This document shows positions 63,523 to 64,000 of a DNA stretch of 64,000 nt, one piece after another (the stretch's first letter is position 1; each line of letters begins with the position of its first letter). This DNA is from Blautia glucerasea. GTDB taxonomy: Bacteria > Bacillota > Clostridia > Lachnospirales > Lachnospiraceae. Below the pieces are notes generated by a model. It was given only the letters and a program-made list of their open reading frames with translations, was not told the DNA's origin and ran no database searches. The position numbers and the translations under genes were made by a program. The DNA is taken from NCBI RefSeq assembly GCF_020537505.1, contig NZ_JAJBMO010000021.1, positions 10,446 to 74,445 of the forward strand, given 5' to 3'.

Positions 63523-64000
63523 CAATCATCTACCTCTTCGACTATTACTTTTCTAAAACACATTTCAATTTTGATTTTACGGGATACAATGTCTGATTAG
63601 ACAGAAGCAATATAATTATGATCCACTCTATGGACAATAACGAAATATATACTAAATTTATAAAATAGCTTAAAAATCTGATAGAGTTTATTTTAGCACA
63701 TTTCAGATGCCGTGTCTATATCAATTCCAAATATATTGCTGTTCTCATTCTGCCAGCAATGCTAATAATTCTATCCCGGCCTGTAATTTTCAGCTGCTCT
63801 TATTTCTCCCACGACTGATCACAAATCGAATAAAAGCTAACCTTTGCCTTGTATTATACACACCCTGGCTTTTTCATTGCAAGAATTATTTGCCGACACA
63901 TATCCTGAATCTTCGACATTGCCACAGCACTAATTTAATTGAAAAGGGGATGTGAAATAAGTCCCTAAAAGAAATAGGACCATTCGTTCATGCGAAAGGT
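63523..64000. other. Gap upstream of rho; possible 3' end of another gene
   Basis: No convincing gene in about 440 bp. It should hold the rho promoter, but I could not settle on one. At 63965-64000 a minus-strand frame (TFRMNEWSYFF, stop) may be the end of a gene that starts outside the window; 12 codons are too few to judge. Confidence 0.4.

Noticed and set aside
63965..64000. End of a minus-strand gene at the right edge
   Set aside because: Only 12 codons are visible; mentioned in the gap entry but not called as a gene.
1..64000. tRNA, rRNA, CRISPR arrays, prophage or transposase genes
   Set aside because: I looked through the intergenic stretches and protein frames and saw no cloverleaf, rRNA-like, spaced-repeat or transposase signature; a tRNA scan program could still find a missed one.

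Overview
The window looks like chromosomal DNA of an anaerobic, gut-type Firmicute, most probably a Lachnospiraceae member (Blautia-like). The evidence is pyruvate formate-lyase with its activase, a diol-dehydratase-type glycyl radical enzyme, an [FeFe] hydrogenase, class I (oxygen-labile type) fumarase, many ferredoxin-like proteins, AGGAGG ribosome binding sites, moderate GC content, and the clostridial order rho-rpmE-yqhQ-prmC-prfA. No rRNA, tRNA, CRISPR array, prophage or intact insertion sequence was seen. The genus is an inference.

Region by region. (1) 1-11.9 kb, all on the minus strand: two Dpp/Nik/Cnt-type ABC importers, a LysR-type regulator, a SAM methyltransferase, and a fusion of a zinc deacylase (AstE/AspA type) with a second copy of that methyltransferase. 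Three promoters in this block share one architecture: CCCCCTGGG, four bases, a TTG-type -35, 16-17 bases, and TAAAAT or TAAACT. This ties the block into one regulon, possibly for metal-chelate, opine or peptide scavenging. (2) 12-22 kb: an unrecognised zinc-ribbon/coiled-coil protein, a decayed PAS-GGDEF gene, an aldo-keto reductase, a MATE exporter, a short DtxR-type metalloregulator, a glycogen branching enzyme, a TetR regulator, a recQ gene broken by one in-frame TAG, and a 179-bp multi-arm inverted-repeat element. (3) 22-28.5 kb: pflB-pflA separated by an intercistronic terminator, remnants, an NSS transporter and a YoaK-like protein. (4) 28.5-40.5 kb: one run of 13 minus-strand genes, the most notable part of the window. 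It reads mdh - hdrB - hdrC - hdrA - flxD - flxC - flxB - flxA - small membrane protein - frdB - frdA - fumA - fumB. (5) 40.5-46.3 kb: an HD hydrolase, a monomeric [FeFe] hydrogenase followed by pepT, decayed flavoprotein and ferredoxin genes, and a GRE activase. (6) 46.4-51.9 kb: the diol-dehydratase-like GRE, an orphan FeoB-associated peptide, a PTS IIC protein and an M42 peptidase. (7) 52-64 kb: housekeeping genes (hflX, glmM, a nucleotidyltransferase, prfA, prmC, yqhQ, rpmE, rho) plus a secreted transglutaminase and a TPR lipoprotein.

How they work together: region 4 encodes a complete cytoplasmic route from oxaloacetate through malate and fumarate to succinate. With it sits a full HdrABC-FlxABCD set, known elsewhere as an NADH-oxidising, flavin-bifurcating complex. 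FrdA lacks the histidine that holds FAD covalently, and no membrane anchor is present, so a soluble fumarate reductase is implied. The best working model is an NADH-dependent bifurcating fumarate reductase that also makes reduced ferredoxin. A near-consensus Rex (NADH-sensing) operator lies upstream of mdh, a two-mismatch Rex-like site lies just downstream of the pflB promoter, and a related dyad lies just downstream of the hydrogenase -10, so NAD(H)-linked control of fermentation is likely.
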